A DNA stretch of 64,000 nucleotides from the NCBI RefSeq assembly GCF_900114535.1, contig NZ_FOTK01000006.1, positions 124,001 through 188,000 of the forward strand, given 5' to 3'. Both the position numbers and the translations under genes were made by a program. Below the pieces are notes generated by a model. The model had not been told where the DNA came from and searched no databases. It was given only the letters and a program-made list of their open reading frames with translations. This DNA comes from Methylobacterium pseudosasicola (GTDB taxonomy: Bacteria > Pseudomonadota > Alphaproteobacteria > Rhizobiales > Beijerinckiaceae). Shown in pieces: positions 1 through 6,838 of the stretch; position 1 is the stretch's first letter; every line of letters begins with the position of its first letter.

Positions 1-429
1 GGTGGTCTCCTCGTCGTAGGAGAGCAGGATGTGGATCGGCCGCTTGAGACCGGCGGCCAGCATGTCGGGCACGAGGGCCAGCGCCAAGGCGTCGAACGCC
101 TTCATGTCGACGGCGCCGCGGCCATAGGCCCGGCCGTCGGCGATGCGCAGGGTGAATGGGTCGCTGGTCCAGGCCTGGCCCGCCACCGGGACCACGTCGG
201 TATGGCCGGAGAGGACGACACCGCCCTCGACCATCGGGCCGATCGTGGCGAACAGGGCCGCCTTGTCACCGGCCGCGTTCGGCAAGCGCAGGTAGGGGAC
301 ACCCCAGCCGTCGAGATAGGTGCTGACGGAATCGATCAGGGCGAGGTTCGACTTGTCGCTCTCGGTATCGAACGACACGAGGCGGGCGAGCATGTCGAGC
401 GGGCTGAGCCGCTCGCCGTTCCCAGACAT
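1..429 (-). CDS. argE: Acetylornithine deacetylase (M20 peptidase family), N-terminal part only
   Basis: Partial gene: the 3' end lies beyond base 1, so only the first 143 codons are visible. The translation starts [20 protein letters not shown] and carries the M20 metal-site motif GHTDVVPV (first His/Asp ligand) followed by [11 protein letters not shown] with the bridging Asp. Both fit ArgE/DapE-type deacylases, and the [10 protein letters not shown] start region is most like ArgE. Known role: zinc or cobalt hydrolysis of N2-acetylornithine to ornithine in arginine synthesis. The start at 429 is preceded by GGAGGGATCT on the coding strand, a good ribosome site. DapE or another M20 amidohydrolase cannot be excluded from the N-terminus alone. 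Confidence 0.8.
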   Translation of the reverse strand, partial: MSGNGERLSPLDMLARLVSFDTESDKSNLALIDSVSTYLDGWGVPYLRLPNAAGDKAALFATIGPMVEGGVVLSGHTDVVPVAGQAWTSDPFTLRIADGRAYGRGAVDMKAFDALALALVPDMLAAGLKRPIHILLSYDEETT

Positions 430-464
430 AGATCCCTCCGGAGCGAGGCCCCGGCGCCGGGACC

Positions 465-857
465 TCAGTGCAGGCTGCGGCGGACGTGCGGACTGTCGAG
501 GGAGAAGGCGGGAATCTCGGCCTCGAAGCTCTCGCCGGCCACCGTCGCCATGGTGTAGCTGCCAGCCATCAGGCCATCGGGCGTGTTGAGCGGGCAGCCG
601 CTGGTGTAGCAGAAGGACTCGCCCGGCTCCAGCACGGGCTGCTTGCCGACTACGCCGGTCCCCCGCACTTCCTGGCAGGCGCCGTGGCCGTCGATGATCC
701 GCCAATGACGGGAGCGCAACTGCACCTGCTCGCTGCCGGTGTTCACGATCTCGACCGTATAGGCGAAGAAATAGCGGCTCTCGTTCGGGGAGGATTCCTC
801 CTCGACGAAGCGGGGCTGAACGGTCACTCGAATTCCCCGCGTCTCGGCCTTGTACAT
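465..857 (-). CDS. apaG: ApaG protein (DUF525 family)
   Basis: A 130-residue protein, the normal ApaG length, when started at MYKAETRGI. It shows the family beta-sandwich pattern: [15 protein letters not shown], then [41 protein letters not shown] and the glycine-rich C-terminal part. ApaG domains bind small ligands and phosphates and are linked genetically to Ap4A turnover and Mg/Co effects; the biochemical role is unsettled. An in-frame ATG at 953 would add 32 residues, but these look unlike the family, so 857 is preferred. It lies just upstream of argE on the same strand and reads toward it with a 35-base gap, so co-transcription is possible. Confidence 0.88.
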   Translation of the reverse strand: MYKAETRGIRVTVQPRFVEEESSPNESRYFFAYTVEIVNTGSEQVQLRSRHWRIIDGHGACQEVRGTGVVGKQPVLEPGESFCYTSGCPLNTPDGLMAGSYTMATVAGESFEAEIPAFSLDSPHVRRSLH

Positions 858-1119
858 CGCCCTATTAGGCCCTTCTTCGAACGGTGCGATTCGATGAAGA
901 CGAATTGAACGCGCTTCACTGGCGGTGGTAGTGGCCGGTGAAATCGCCGTCAATTGCGGCGGACTACCTCGCGCGGATGATGTCGCAGGCCTGTCGGACC
1001 GTAGCGGGAAGCGGCGCCGGGCGGCTCGCGCTCCCGGTTAAGCGGGCATTAGCCAGTCCCGTCGGAGAAGGTGTAGGAACGCGGATCCACCCGGAGGCGC
1101 GCGAAGGAGTCGAGGCGCG

Positions 1120-2259
1120 ATGAACGCGGGCGCAGGCATGGATGCCGCCGATTCGGGCGACGCCGATTCGAGCGCCAGGACCCGCTCCGGCATCCTGCCG
1201 GCCGAGGCGATTGCCGCGCTGGCCCAGGCGGGCGGCATCCGCGTGGCCGAGGCCTTCGCGGGCGACCAGATCCAGCCGGCGAGCCTCGATCTGCGCCTCG
1301 GCGCCACCGCCTACCGGGTCCGCACCAGCTTCCTGCCGGGTGCGACCCGCACGGTCCAAGCCTGCGTCGAGCGCCTGTCGCTGCATAAGATCGACCTGCG
1401 CCCCGGCGCGGTGCTGGAGACCGGCTGCGTCTACATCGCGGAATTGCAGGAGAGCCTGGCGCTGCCCGGCGACCTGGCGGCCGCAGCCAATCCAAAAAGC
1501 TCCACCGGACGCATCGACGTGTTCACCCGGGTGATCACCGACCGGGGCGAGGCGTTCGACCAGGTCGAGCCCGGCTATACCGGGCCGCTCTACGCCGAAA
1601 TCTCGCCGCGCACCTTCCCGGTTCTGGTCCGGACCGGCTCGCGTCTGTCGCAGATCCGATTCCGCCAGGGCTCGCCGCGGCTGACCGAGGCGGAACTCGG
1701 CCAGCTGCACCTGCGCTCACCGCTCGTCGATTCCGACGCCCCGTCCTTCCACGGCGGCGTCGCGGTGTCGGTGGACCTGTCCGGCTTCGACGGGCTGATC
1801 GGCTACCGGGCCAAGCGCCATACCGGCCTCGTCGATGTCGACGCTCCGGGCCGCCACCGGGCGGCGGATTTCTGGGAGCCCCTGGCGGCGGACGGCTCGG
1901 GCGCCCTGATCCTCGATCCCGGCCAGTTCTACATCCTGGCCTCGAAGGAATCTGTGCAGGTCCCCCCGGACCACGCCGCCGAGATGGTGCCGTTCGATCC
2001 TCTGGTCGGCGAGTTCCGGGTCCATTACGCCGGCTTCTTCGACCCCGGCTTCGGCCATGCCGGGGCCGGCGGCGCGGGCGCTCGCGCCGTGCTCGAGGTC
2101 CGCTCCCGCGACGTGCCGTTCCTGCTGGAGGACGGCCAGATCGTTGGCCGGCTCGTCTACGAGCGGATGCTGGCTGTTCCCAAAACTCTCTACGGCGCCG
2201 CGGCCGGCTCGAACTACCAGGCCCAGGGGCTGAAGCTCTCGAAGCACTTCTTCCTGTAG
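1120..2259 (+). CDS. dcd: 2'-deoxycytidine 5'-triphosphate deaminase family protein, two-domain form
   Basis: A 379-residue protein about twice the length of ordinary Dcd (near 190), with two tandem deaminase/dUTPase-fold halves. The first half holds QIQPASLDLRLGATAYRV and NPKSSTGRIDVFTRVITD, the core dCTP deaminase/dUTPase fold motifs. The second half has DPGQFYILASKESVQVP and ends in GLKLSKHFFL. This matches the double-domain proteobacterial dCTP deaminases that supply dUTP for thymidylate synthesis. An AAGGAG at about 1103 and GAGGCG just before the ATG support 1120; a second ATG at 1138 is possible. A separate dUTPase gene lies at 36.7 kb, so both halves of the dCTP to dUMP route occur in this window. 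Confidence 0.85.
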   Translation: MNAGAGMDAADSGDADSSARTRSGILPAEAIAALAQAGGIRVAEAFAGDQIQPASLDLRLGATAYRVRTSFLPGATRTVQACVERLSLHKIDLRPGAVLETGCVYIAELQESLALPGDLAAAANPKSSTGRIDVFTRVITDRGEAFDQVEPGYTGPLYAEISPRTFPVLVRTGSRLSQIRFRQGSPRLTEAELGQLHLRSPLVDSDAPSFHGGVAVSVDLSGFDGLIGYRAKRHTGLVDVDAPGRHRAADFWEPLAADGSGALILDPGQFYILASKESVQVPPDHAAEMVPFDPLVGEFRVHYAGFFDPGFGHAGAGGAGARAVLEVRSRDVPFLLEDGQIVGRLVYERMLAVPKTLYGAAAGSNYQAQGLKLSKHFFL

Positions 2260-2297
2260 CCGAAAAAACCCGGACCCCGCGCGGGAGCAGCTTTCGC

Positions 2298-2759
2298 ATG
2301 GACGCGGTGGACCGAAAAATCCTGGACGTCCTCCAGCAGGACGCGACATTGCCCGTCGCCGAACTGGCCGAACGAGTCGGCGTCAGCGCCGCCCCGTGCT
2401 GGCGCCGGGTCAAGAAGCTCGAGGCGTCGGGGGTAATCCGTGGCCGGGTCGCCCTGGTGGACCGGCGCAAGGTCAACGTCCCGACCACGGTGTTCGTGGC
2501 CGTAAAGGCGCCCCGCCACGCGGCCGACTGGTCCGACGCGTTCCGCCGGGTCGTCGCCGGCTTCCCGGAGATTGTCGAGGCCTGGCGGCTCACCGGCGAG
2601 ATCGACTACCTGCTGCGCATCGTCGTGCCCGACATCGAGACCTACGACGCCGTCTACCAGCGGCTCATCGCCAAGCTCGAATTCTCGAACCTGTCCTCCT
2701 CCATCGCCATGGAAGAGATGAAGTACACGACCGCTGTGCCGACGATGTATATGGAGTGA
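2298..2759 (+). CDS. Lrp/AsnC family transcriptional regulator
   Basis: At 153 residues this is a full-length Lrp/AsnC protein. Residues 1-50 form the winged helix-turn-helix (MDAVDRKILDVLQQDATLPV then AELAERVGVSAAPCWRRVKK), and residues 60-150 form the RAM ligand-binding beta-alpha-beta domain, including the VAGFPEIVEAWRLTGEIDYL segment and the C-terminal SSSIAMEEMKYTTAVP. Such regulators are amino-acid-responsive octamers. The target cannot be read from sequence. It follows the deaminase gene by 38 bases on the same strand and converges on the cysteine-dioxygenase-like gene, so a link to sulfur amino acids is conceivable but unproven. Confidence 0.9.
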   Translation: MDAVDRKILDVLQQDATLPVAELAERVGVSAAPCWRRVKKLEASGVIRGRVALVDRRKVNVPTTVFVAVKAPRHAADWSDAFRRVVAGFPEIVEAWRLTGEIDYLLRIVVPDIETYDAVYQRLIAKLEFSNLSSSIAMEEMKYTTAVPTMYME

Positions 2760-2799
2760 TTGTTTCGAGTTGGGCGAGCGGTCGGTGACCGCCGCCCCC

Positions 2800-2890
2800 G
2801 TCATTGCGAGCGCAGCGAAGCAACCTAGGGAAACGCCACCGTTCTGCGACCGCGCGCGTCACTGGGCTGCTTCGCTCCGCTCGCAATGAC
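2800..2890. repeat. Family A palindromic repeat, copy 1
   Basis: A 91-base imperfect inverted repeat. The left end reads GTCATTGCGAGCGCAGCGAA and the right end is its near reverse complement, TTCGCTCCGCTCGCAATGAC. Close copies are at 3680, 33270 and 42286, and a decayed one is near 16811. It fills the gap between two converging genes, so it could fold in either transcript and serve as a bidirectional transcript end. Three of the four good copies occupy convergent gaps. Confidence 0.85.
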
Positions 2891-2905
2891 TGCGCGGATC
2901 ACACC

Positions 2906-3427
2906 TCACCCCGCCGCCACCTCATAGGTGCGGTGGACCGAGGAGGCCTGCGCCCGGTGGTCGTAGCCGTAGACGTGGATCGAGATCGCTGCCTCCGGAC
3001 CGTCATTGGCGATCCGGTGCAGGTTCGGCCCCGAGGGCATCATGCAGGCCACGTAGCCGGGGCTGCGGACCACATCCAGGGTCGCGACCGCGTGCGTGTC
3101 GCTGATCGGGCGATACCAGGTCTCGCGCAGGCTGCCGCTGAGCAGGCCGAAGCAGCAGGAGCAGTGGTGATCGTGCACGGGCGTGACCGCGCCGGGGCTC
3201 CACACCATCGCCCAGACGCTGAGCGCCCGGGTGCCGAACAGCAAATTGCGACCGAGCCCCTCCGGGGGCGCGACCAGCCGCGTCCGGTCCAGCAAATCCG
3301 GCCGGGCCAGGATGTTGAGCAGGGTCGTTCGGGCCGAAGCCAGATAGGCGTCCGGGGAGCGCCGGGCCGCGAGCGCGAGATCCGCCAACATCGCCTCGAC
3401 TTCGGCCGGATGGGTCAGCAGGGTCAT
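2906..3427 (-). CDS. Cysteine dioxygenase family protein (cupin)
   Basis: A 173-residue cupin with the cysteine dioxygenase type I pattern: WSPGAVTPVHDHHCSCCFGL carries the two N-terminal iron ligands (HDHH), and NLHRIANDGPEAAISIHVYG carries the third His and the closing strand. CDO enzymes convert cysteine to cysteine sulfinate with Fe(II) and O2; bacterial relatives may prefer 3-mercaptopropionate, and I cannot distinguish these. Start chosen at 3427 because CTTTGAGGAGATCGC lies immediately upstream; a longer frame reaching 3571 lacks a ribosome site and family similarity. Transcription converges with the Lrp-type regulator. Confidence 0.82.
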   Translation of the reverse strand: MTLLTHPAEVEAMLADLALAARRSPDAYLASARTTLLNILARPDLLDRTRLVAPPEGLGRNLLFGTRALSVWAMVWSPGAVTPVHDHHCSCCFGLLSGSLRETWYRPISDTHAVATLDVVRSPGYVACMMPSGPNLHRIANDGPEAAISIHVYGYDHRAQASSVHRTYEVAAG

Positions 3428-3679
3428 GCGCGATCTCCTCAAAGGCCCTCCGTCAGGCTGCGTGAAGCCTAGCGCAGAGGAGCCGGAGACGGGTTGCGAA
3501 GTTCGCGCTCGGATGACTGGCTTGAGCAATGAGATGGCGCGGAATGGCATAAGGTAGAAATAGCATTCCAACCGGACCTAAAGATGTGCGGTCTGGTCGC
3601 GCTTCGGCCTGATGTCGCGCAATGGGCCCGACGCACGCGTCATGCGAATTTCGGTCGATCGGTGCCCCGCTCAATCACC
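3428..3679. other. Intergenic region upstream of the cysteine-dioxygenase-like gene
   Basis: Together with the repeat that follows, this makes a gene-free stretch of about 360 bases. It is lower in G+C than its surroundings near 3540-3580 and presumably holds the promoter of the dioxygenase gene. I could not assign a specific promoter or operator. Confidence 0.5.
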
Positions 3680-3770
3680 GTCATTGCGAGCGCAGCGAAG
3701 CAACCTAGGGAAACGCCACCGTTCTGAGATCGCGCGCCGCCCTGGGTTGCTTCGCTGCGCTCGCAATGAC
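3680..3770. repeat. Family A palindromic repeat, copy 2
   Basis: A 91-base element whose first 49 bases are identical to copy 1 at 2800, including the central CCTAGGGAAACGCCACCG. It ends TTGCTTCGCTGCGCTCGCAA TGAC, pairing with its own start. It sits between the HD-GYP stop and the upstream region of the dioxygenase gene. The two copies, 880 bases apart, flank the dioxygenase gene in direct orientation. Confidence 0.85.
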
Positions 3771-3788
3771 GGCACCCGAAAGCGCCGG

Positions 3789-4856
3789 TCAGGATCCCGC
3801 GACGGAGCGCTCGAAGGCGCGCACCAGAGCCCGGTCGAGCTTGCCGTCCATGCCGTGCAGGATCGTCATGGCCTCGGCGGCCGGCATCGGGGCGCGGTAG
3901 GGGCGGCGCTCGACGAGGGCGGCGTAGACGTCGCAGACGGTGATGAGGCGGACGATGTCGTCGATGGCGCCCCCGGCGAGGCCGTCCGGGTAGCCCGAGC
4001 CGTCGAGCAATTCGTGGTGGTGGCGCACCACCTTGAGCACGGCGTCGTCGAAGCCGCCGGCCTGGACCAGGATCTGGTGCCCAAGCGCGGCATGCGTGCG
4101 CATCACCGCCCGCTCCGCCGGGTCCAGGGGGCCGGCCTTGTTCAGGATCGCCAGCGGGATCCTGGCCTTGCCGACATCGTGCACGAGGGCGGCGCGCACG
4201 AGCTGCTGGCGGTCCTCGGCCGAGAAGCCGAGGTCGATCGCGAAGGTTGCGGCGAGGCCCGCCACCAGCAGGCAATGCTGATAGGTGGCGTCGTCGTAGG
4301 CGCGCACCGTATCGAGCCAGGCGGTCAGGCCGCCCTGGCCGATCGCCCCGAGGATCGGCTCCAGGCCGTCATTGACCAGGGCGGCGTCGATCCTGCCCGA
4401 ATCCCGGGCGGCATCGAGCAGGTTGGCGATCACCGCGCCCGCCTTGTCGGCGGCCTGGACGACCAGCGGAGAGCCGCTGCGCGCGCCGGGCTTCGCGGCG
4501 TCCGAGACGGGCGCGAGCTGCGCCCGCAAGGCCTCGGCGACCGTTCCGGCCGGCGTGTCTTCGGGCAGGCAGAGGCGCGCACCGAGCCCGCGCGCCGCCG
4601 ACAGGCTGCGGGCGCCCATGCTGCGCATCAGAAAGATCCGCGGCAGGGCCGGATCAGCGGCGATCAGCGTCCGCAGGCCGACGAGCGGGGAGGGCTGGAG
4701 CAGGTCGAGATCGACCACCAGGGCGCAGCAGGGGCCGGCGGGGGCCGAAGCGGCGGCGTCCAGCACCGCGCAGGGCGCGATCGGCTCGAGGGCGCGCAGG
4801 AGATCGCCGCGGCGGGTGGGCTGATCGGTGTAGAGGACGACGGTGCCCGCGCGCAT
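3789..4856 (-). CDS. HD-GYP domain protein, probable cyclic-di-GMP phosphodiesterase
   Basis: A 355-residue protein. Residues 1-120 resemble a degenerate response-regulator receiver (GTVVLYTDQPTRRGDLLRAL, then ALVVDLDLLQPSP). Residues about 150-350 form an HD-GYP domain with HDVGKARIP (metal-binding HD and downstream Lys), RTHAALGH, VVRHHHELLDGSGYPDGL (the HHE and GYP signatures) and TVCDVYAAL. Intact HD and GYP residues favour active c-di-GMP hydrolysis. It lies 108 bases downstream of pgl on the same strand, so read-through from the sugar-phosphate operon is possible but not evident. Confidence 0.87.
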   Translation of the reverse strand: MRAGTVVLYTDQPTRRGDLLRALEPIAPCAVLDAAASAPAGPCCALVVDLDLLQPSPLVGLRTLIAADPALPRIFLMRSMGARSLSAARGLGARLCLPEDTPAGTVAEALRAQLAPVSDAAKPGARSGSPLVVQAADKAGAVIANLLDAARDSGRIDAALVNDGLEPILGAIGQGGLTAWLDTVRAYDDATYQHCLLVAGLAATFAIDLGFSAEDRQQLVRAALVHDVGKARIPLAILNKAGPLDPAERAVMRTHAALGHQILVQAGGFDDAVLKVVRHHHELLDGSGYPDGLAGGAIDDIVRLITVCDVYAALVERRPYRAPMPAAEAMTILHGMDGKLDRALVRAFERSVAGS

Positions 4857-4964
4857 CTGGCCCTTCGTGGCATCGGACCGCCCCAGCGACGCGGCCGGAC
4901 CGCGCAGCGATTCGGCCGGTCTAGCGCGTCCGCCTTGCCAGACCGTAACGGCCCGCGCAGGACT

Positions 4965-5690
4965 TCAGCCGGCGGCCGCCTTGTCGAGGAGCCAGGCCAC
5001 GTCGCCCACGCTGGTGACCCGGCCCGCGGGCAGGTCCTCCCCGGCGGCGAGCCGGGCGAGGGCGGCGCGCTTGCCGGCGCCGGTGACCAGGAACAGCACG
5101 TGCCGCGAGGAGGCCAGGGCCGGGAGCGTCAGGCTGATGCGCGGCACGAACGGCTCCAGGCCGGCTTCGGGCACGGGGGCGACCAGGCGCGCGGTCTCAT
5201 CGACCGCCGGCTTGCCGGGGAACAGGGAGGCGGTGTGCCCGTCCTCGCCGAGGCCGAGCAGCACCAGATCGAACAGCGGCCGGGCGGGATCGAGGCTTTC
5301 GGCCCCGTAGAAGTCCAGCAGGGTCCGTTCGTAGGCCCGGGCCCCGACCTCCGCGCCCGCGTCGGAGGGGATGAAGTGCAGGTGGGTGGACGGGATCCGG
5401 AAGCCGTGCCCGAACGCCTCGCGGACCATCCGGACATTGCTGCGCTCATCGTCCCAGGGGACCACCCGGTCGTCGCCGAAGAACCAGTGGATCCGCGCCC
5501 ACGGCACACGGGCGGCGTAGTCCGGGCCGGCGAGGAGGCCGTAGAGAACCTTCGGGGTCGAGCCGCCGGACAGGCAGATCGCGATCCGCTCGGACTCCGT
5601 CTCGCCGCAGGCCACGATCAGCCGCTCGGCCGCCTCGCGGGCGACCGCCTGCGGGTCGGGCAGGACATGGGTACCGGTGGGGAGGCTCAT
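4965..5690 (-). CDS. pgl: 6-phosphogluconolactonase
   Basis: A 241-residue DevB-type lactonase that hydrolyses 6-phosphogluconolactone to 6-phosphogluconate in the oxidative pentose phosphate or Entner-Doudoroff pathways. Visible family motifs are CLSGGSTPKVLYGLLAG near the N-terminus, HWFFGDDRVVPWDDERSNVR in the middle and LVLLGLGEDGHTASLFPGK with the conserved catalytic His. The start at 5690 is 25 bases after the gnd stop, consistent with an operon order gnd-pgl. It is the last recognisable enzyme of the minus-strand sugar-phosphate operon. Confidence 0.93.
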   Translation of the reverse strand: MSLPTGTHVLPDPQAVAREAAERLIVACGETESERIAICLSGGSTPKVLYGLLAGPDYAARVPWARIHWFFGDDRVVPWDDERSNVRMVREAFGHGFRIPSTHLHFIPSDAGAEVGARAYERTLLDFYGAESLDPARPLFDLVLLGLGEDGHTASLFPGKPAVDETARLVAPVPEAGLEPFVPRISLTLPALASSRHVLFLVTGAGKRAALARLAAGEDLPAGRVTSVGDVAWLLDKAAAG

Positions 5691-5715
5691 CAGCGGGTCT
5701 CAGGATTTCTTGGTC

Positions 5716-6696
5716 TCACGACTTCTTCGGTTCCTGGTGGCCGCCGAACCCCTTGCGCATGGCCGAGAGCAGCTTGTCGGCGTAGCTCTCCTGCTCGCGG
5801 GAGCGGAAACGGCGGTACAGGGCGTTGGACAAGACGGTGGCCGGCACGCCCTCCTCGACGGCGGCGTTGATGGTCCACCGGCCCTCGCCGGAATCCTCTA
5901 CGTAGCCGGAGAAATCTTGGAGGTTCTCGTCGCCGGCCAGAGCCTGCGCGGTCAGGTCGAGCAGCCAGGAGGAGACGACGCTGCCCCGCCGCCAGACCTC
6001 GGCGATGTCGCCCATGTTCAGGTCGAAGCGGCGCTCGGCCGGAAGCGCCTCCGAATTGGCATGCTTCAGGATGTCGAAGCCCTCGGCATAGGCCTGCATC
6101 AGGCCGTACTCGATGCCGTTATGGACCATCTTGACGAAGTGGCCGGCGCCAATCGGGCCGGCATGGATGTAGCCCTGCTCGGCCCGGGGATCGCGGCCCT
6201 CGCGGTTGGGGGTCTTGGGGATGTCGCCGACGCCCGGCGCCAGGGTCTTGAAGATCGGGTCGAGGCGGTCGACGGTCTCTTTATCGCCGCCGATCATCAT
6301 GCAGTAGCCGCGCTCCAGCCCCCAGACGCCCCCCGAGGTGCCGACATCGACGTAGTGCAGGCCCTTGGCCTTCAGCTCGATGCCCCGGCGCACGTCGTCG
6401 CCGTAGAAGGAATTGCCGCCGTCGATGACGCAATCGCCCGCCTCCATCAGGCCGGCCAGCGCCTTGACCGCCTCCTCGGTGATGGCGCCCGCCGGCAGCA
6501 TCACCCAGGCGGTGCGCGGCCCTTCGAGCTTGGAGACCAGATCCTCCAAACTCGACGCGCCGACCGCGCCGGCCTCCACCAGCCCGGCGACCGCCGCCGG
6601 GTTCTGGTCGAACACCACGGCCGTGTGCCCGTCGCGCAGGAGCCGCCGGACGATGTTGCCGCCCATCCGGCCGAGACCGATCATGCCGAGTTGCAT
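5716..6696 (-). CDS. gnd: 6-phosphogluconate dehydrogenase (decarboxylating), short form
   Basis: A 326-residue enzyme of the short Gnd class rather than the 470-residue E. coli type. It begins [20 protein letters not shown] (Rossmann GxGxxG), has [13 protein letters not shown], then [20 protein letters not shown] (the substrate-binding GGVWG motif) and [20 protein letters not shown] with the catalytic Lys and Asn. Two start codons are close together: the GAGGAG directly abuts the ATG at 6705, whereas it is correctly spaced (9 bases) from the ATG at 6696, so 6696 is chosen. Cofactor preference (short forms are often NAD-dependent) is inferred from family only. Confidence 0.92.
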   Translation of the reverse strand: MQLGMIGLGRMGGNIVRRLLRDGHTAVVFDQNPAAVAGLVEAGAVGASSLEDLVSKLEGPRTAWVMLPAGAITEEAVKALAGLMEAGDCVIDGGNSFYGDDVRRGIELKAKGLHYVDVGTSGGVWGLERGYCMMIGGDKETVDRLDPIFKTLAPGVGDIPKTPNREGRDPRAEQGYIHAGPIGAGHFVKMVHNGIEYGLMQAYAEGFDILKHANSEALPAERRFDLNMGDIAEVWRRGSVVSSWLLDLTAQALAGDENLQDFSGYVEDSGEGRWTINAAVEEGVPATVLSNALYRRFRSREQESYADKLLSAMRKGFGGHQEPKKS

Positions 6697-6718
6697 TGCC
6701 GTCATCTCCTCGGGGTTT

Positions 6719-6838
6719 CCCCTCCCCCTTGCGGGGAGGGGTCAGGGGTGGGGGTGGTGCAGGAGGCACCGCTGAGCCTTATCCGGAAGCACCCCCACCT
6801 CCGGCTCCTCCCCGCAAGGGGGAGGAGAGAGCGGGCAC
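6719..6838. repeat. Family C palindromic element between tal-pgi and gnd
   Basis: About 120 bases. It opens CCCTCCCCCTTGCGGGGAGG GGTCAGGGGTGGGGGTGG and closes with CACCCCCACCTCC...CTCCTCCCCGCAAGGGGGAG, so the whole element can fold into one long hairpin. The same design occurs at 9721 and a related one at 22034. All three lie between consecutive genes of one transcript. Confidence 0.85.

Noticed and set aside
2804..3472. Plus-strand frames starting in family A repeats (residues RAQRSNLGKRH)
   Set aside because: The first part is the translated repeat, a frequent source of false genes. The remainder is antisense to the dioxygenase gene.
3612..5870. A 752-residue plus-strand frame
   Set aside because: It lies antisense to the HD-GYP and pgl genes, has no recognisable domain and has the Arg/Ala/Gly/Gln composition of a GC-rich shadow frame.
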